NCBI GenBank assembly: GCA_014238625.1
Contig: JABAAS010000071.1
Location: 1-6,261 of the forward strand
From: Alphaproteobacteria bacterium
GTDB lineage: Bacteria > Pseudomonadota > Alphaproteobacteria > JABAAW01
Length of the DNA stretch: 6,261 nt
Direction of reading: 5' to 3'
The notes under the pieces are model-generated. The model did no database searches and was not told the DNA's origin. It saw only the letters and a list, made by a program, of their open reading frames with translations. Made by a program: the position numbers and the translations under genes. Shown in pieces: positions 4,534-6,261 of this stretch; position 1 is the stretch's first letter, and every line of letters starts with the position of its first letter.

Positions 4534-5455
4534 TCTTCAAATAGACTTTATGATCGACTATCCGCAAAGCGAACATCAAGAACATATATGTTATTGAAAA
4601 TCCGAACAACGCGCCCGCCGCCTTGTCTGACACTTTAGAGCCGAAGTTCATCATGAGTGCATATACGATGAACCTCAGAGACAAGACGATTGCGATAGAG
4701 GTATATATCCAACTTGCTTGTCCGAGCAAAGAAAACGCGCAAGCCAGAGGCAATAGAGTAAGAGAGTATATCAGCACTTGCTTTTTTGTTCTTTTTTCTC
4801 CGCATACGACTGGTAGCATCGGCACTTTTGCGCGCTTGTAGTCATCGCTACGCAGAAGAGCCAAAGCCCAAGAATGAGGCGGCGTCCATAAGAAGATTAG
4901 AGCAACGAGCAACAAGGGCTCGATGATGTTGCTTTGCGGAGACGGGTTGCTTGCGAGCCATCCGATCAAAGGAGGAGTAGCGCCCGAGGCTCCGCCGATT
5001 ACGATGTTCTGCACTGTTCGCCGCTTAAGTATCATGGTATATCCTACGGCGTAGAAAGCGATTGTCAAAGCGAGTAGCAAGGCAGCACTCCAGCCTCCCG
5101 CCAATCCCAATAGGGCTATTGCGAAGAGGGATAGTAGCAATGCGAAGACGAGTGCGTCTGAGGGCTCGATGATTCCAGTTGCGAGCGGTCTATCTCTTGT
5201 GCGTATCATCAAACGGTCTATATCACGGTCGTACCACATATTCAGCGCACCTGCACCAGCGGCACCTATGGTTATGGCTAATAGGGCGATGGCTTGTAGA
5301 GCTATACTATTTTGCCCATCGCCGAGCACCATTCCCGACAATGCGGTGAAGCTAGTTAGCATCACTATCCGTGGCTTTGTTAGGGCGAGGAAATCTTTCG
5401 CTTCTGAGCGTTGAGCGTCTATGTGCATCTCGCTTTCTAATTCGCAACTTGGCAT
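4523..5455 (-). CDS. ctaB: protoheme IX farnesyltransferase (heme O synthase)
   Basis: CtaB (Cox10, CyoE-like) transfers a farnesyl group to protoheme IX in the inner membrane to make heme O, the precursor of heme A for the aa3 oxidase. The 310 residues include the prenyltransferase signature NMWYDRDIDRLMIRTRDRP (72-90), with N72, D76 and D80 as the diphosphate/Mg2+ binding N-x3-D-x3-D motif. They also include LKRRTVQNIVIGGASGATPP (143-162), WTPPHSWALAL (190-200) and DDYKRAKVPMLPVV (204-217), all typical of UbiA-superfamily heme farnesyltransferases. Roughly eight or nine hydrophobic segments are visible. ATG 5455 is used; an ATG at 5428 (residue 10) is a plausible alternative with a slightly better upstream purine run. 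It follows coxA by 57 bp, and a promoter-like sequence lies in that gap. It ends 5 nt before the CoxF-like gene. Confidence 0.96.
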   Translation of the reverse strand: MPSCELESEMHIDAQRSEAKDFLALTKPRIVMLTSFTALSGMVLGDGQNSIALQAIALLAITIGAAGAGALNMWYDRDIDRLMIRTRDRPLATGIIEPSDALVFALLLSLFAIALLGLAGGWSAALLLALTIAFYAVGYTMILKRRTVQNIVIGGASGATPPLIGWLASNPSPQSNIIEPLLLVALIFLWTPPHSWALALLRSDDYKRAKVPMLPVVCGEKRTKKQVLIYSLTLLPLACAFSLLGQASWIYTSIAIVLSLRFIVYALMMNFGSKVSDKAAGALFGFSITYMFLMFALRIVDHKVYLKIPF

Positions 5456-5487
5456 TTACAAGTTTGCGTTAATTTTGCGTCTGCTAT

Positions 5488-5516
5488 TTTATAGTATCGA
5501 CAAGCGACTGCATCAA
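5488..5516 (-). promoter_or_regulatory. candidate sigma70-like promoter upstream of ctaB
   Basis: On the minus strand TTGATG (5516-5511, 4 of 6 to TTGACA) is followed after exactly 17 bp by TATAAA (5493-5488, 5 of 6 to TATAAT). The -35 box overlaps the coxA stop codon (5515-5513). Transcription would begin near 5481, leaving a leader of about 26 nt before the ctaB ATG. It would allow the assembly genes to be expressed apart from the coxA transcript. It is a sequence match only. Confidence 0.42.
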
Positions 5517-6261
5517 TCGGTTACGCGAGGCGGTGTTGAGAAGCTATGGAACGGGGGTGGCGATGACACTGTCCATTCGAGTGTATCGGCTCCTTGTCCC
5601 CAATAGTTATCCTCGACTTTTTTCTTACCGCGCACCAATGTAACGACGACCACGCTAACGAAGAACAGAGTCGATGTCATAGACAAGTAAGAACCGAAAG
5701 ATGCGACCGAGTTCCAGCCTGCGAATACTTCATTATAGTCTACATATCTTCTAGGCATACCTGCTAATCCCAAGAAGTGCATAGGGAAGAAGGTTATATT
5801 GACGCCAAGGAAGGTTGTCCAGAAGTGTAATTTTCCAGCCCACTCAGGAATAACGCACCCGCTCATTTTAGTAAACCAATAGTAGAATCCGGCGAATATA
5901 GCGAAGACCGAGCCTAGGCTTAGCACATAGTGGAAGTGCCCTACGATGTAGTAAGTGTCGTGGATGTGCAGGTCCATACCTGCGATGGCCATTATGACGC
6001 CGGTCACCCCGCCAATTACGAATAGTCCGATGAATCCGAGCGCCCATAGCATGGGAGTTTTGAATCTAATAGCCCCTCCCCACATAGTAGCGAGCCAACT
6101 GAAGACTTTTATCCCTGTAGGCACTGCGATAATCATAGTAGCGATAGAGAAATAAGTATTTACGGCGAATCCCATTCCGACTGTAAACATGTGATGCGCC
6201 CATACGATTGATCCCAAGAATCCTATAGCCAACATAGCATATACCATGCCGAGGTATCCGA
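5513..6261 (-). CDS. ctaD: cytochrome c oxidase subunit I, C-terminal half (5' end cut by window)
   Basis: Subunit I (CoxA/CtaD) carries heme a and the heme a3-CuB dioxygen reduction site. About 248 residues are visible, roughly the C-terminal half of a usual protein of about 530; the start is beyond the right edge. In the visible fragment, WAHHMFTVG (20-28) supplies two CuB histidines (22, 23), and PTGIKVFSW (47-55) contains the K-pathway lysine (51). LHIHDTYY (97-104) carries the His-Asp pair at the Mg/Mn site, HFHYVLS (108-114) gives the axial ligands of heme a3 (108) and heme a (110), and GMPRRYVDY (167-175) has the arginine pair that contacts heme propionates. The end, TLEWTVSSPPPFHSF, is the common aa3 C-terminus, followed by a short tail. 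All visible ligands are intact, so this should be a functional oxidase. The segment after HHMFTVGM (MGFAVNTYF) is less acidic than in many homologues. Confidence 0.97.
   Translation of the reverse strand, partial: GYLGMVYAMLAIGFLGSIVWAHHMFTVGMGFAVNTYFSIATMIIAVPTGIKVFSWLATMWGGAIRFKTPMLWALGFIGLFVIGGVTGVIMAIAGMDLHIHDTYYIVGHFHYVLSLGSVFAIFAGFYYWFTKMSGCVIPEWAGKLHFWTTFLGVNITFFPMHFLGLAGMPRRYVDYNEVFAGWNSVASFGSYLSMTSTLFFVSVVVVTLVRGKKKVEDNYWGQGADTLEWTVSSPPPFHSFSTPPRVTD

Overview
The window holds the distal part of an aa3-type cytochrome c oxidase biogenesis operon on the minus strand, flanked by accessory genes. The order, read in the direction of transcription (right to left), is coxA/ctaD (3' part only), ctaB, a small CoxF-like membrane protein, ctaG (Cox11), coxC/ctaE (subunit III), surf1. 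This order, the mitochondria-like subunit sequences and the presence of Cox11 and SURF1 point to an alphaproteobacterium. Base composition looks intermediate and no finer placement is possible from this window.

Layout by region. 1-419 (minus): first half of an EamA/DMT-family transporter, cut by the window start. 420-539: divergent intergenic region with candidate back-to-back promoters and repeated CTAGCA half-sites. 540-1316 (plus): class I SAM-dependent methyltransferase. 1330-1740 (plus): four-helix DUF2306-type membrane protein, probably co-transcribed with the methyltransferase. 1763-2593 (minus): surf1, convergent with the DUF2306 gene. 2694-3518: subunit III. 3519-3678: 160-bp intergenic region without a gene. 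3679-4251: ctaG. 4293-4517: CoxF-like protein. 4523-5455: ctaB. 5513-6261: C-terminal half of subunit I. No intergenic stretch exceeds 300 bases, and I saw no RNA gene, insertion sequence or CRISPR array.

How the genes work together: subunits I and III form the oxidase core with subunit II, which is not in the window. CtaB farnesylates protoheme to heme O, the precursor of heme A; the heme A synthase gene is not in the window. CtaG delivers copper to the CuB site of subunit I. SURF1 assists heme a/a3 insertion. The CoxF-like protein is a single-span membrane protein of unproven role.

I do not see a new biological system. The points worth a second look are small-scale: a perfect 8-bp inverted repeat that puts the surf1 start codon in its loop; three unrelated 12-bp tandem repeats in the same operon (inside surf1, between ctaG and coxC, and at the ctaB/coxF stop-start junction); related sequences on both sides of coxC; and a good sigma70-like promoter match between coxA and ctaB.
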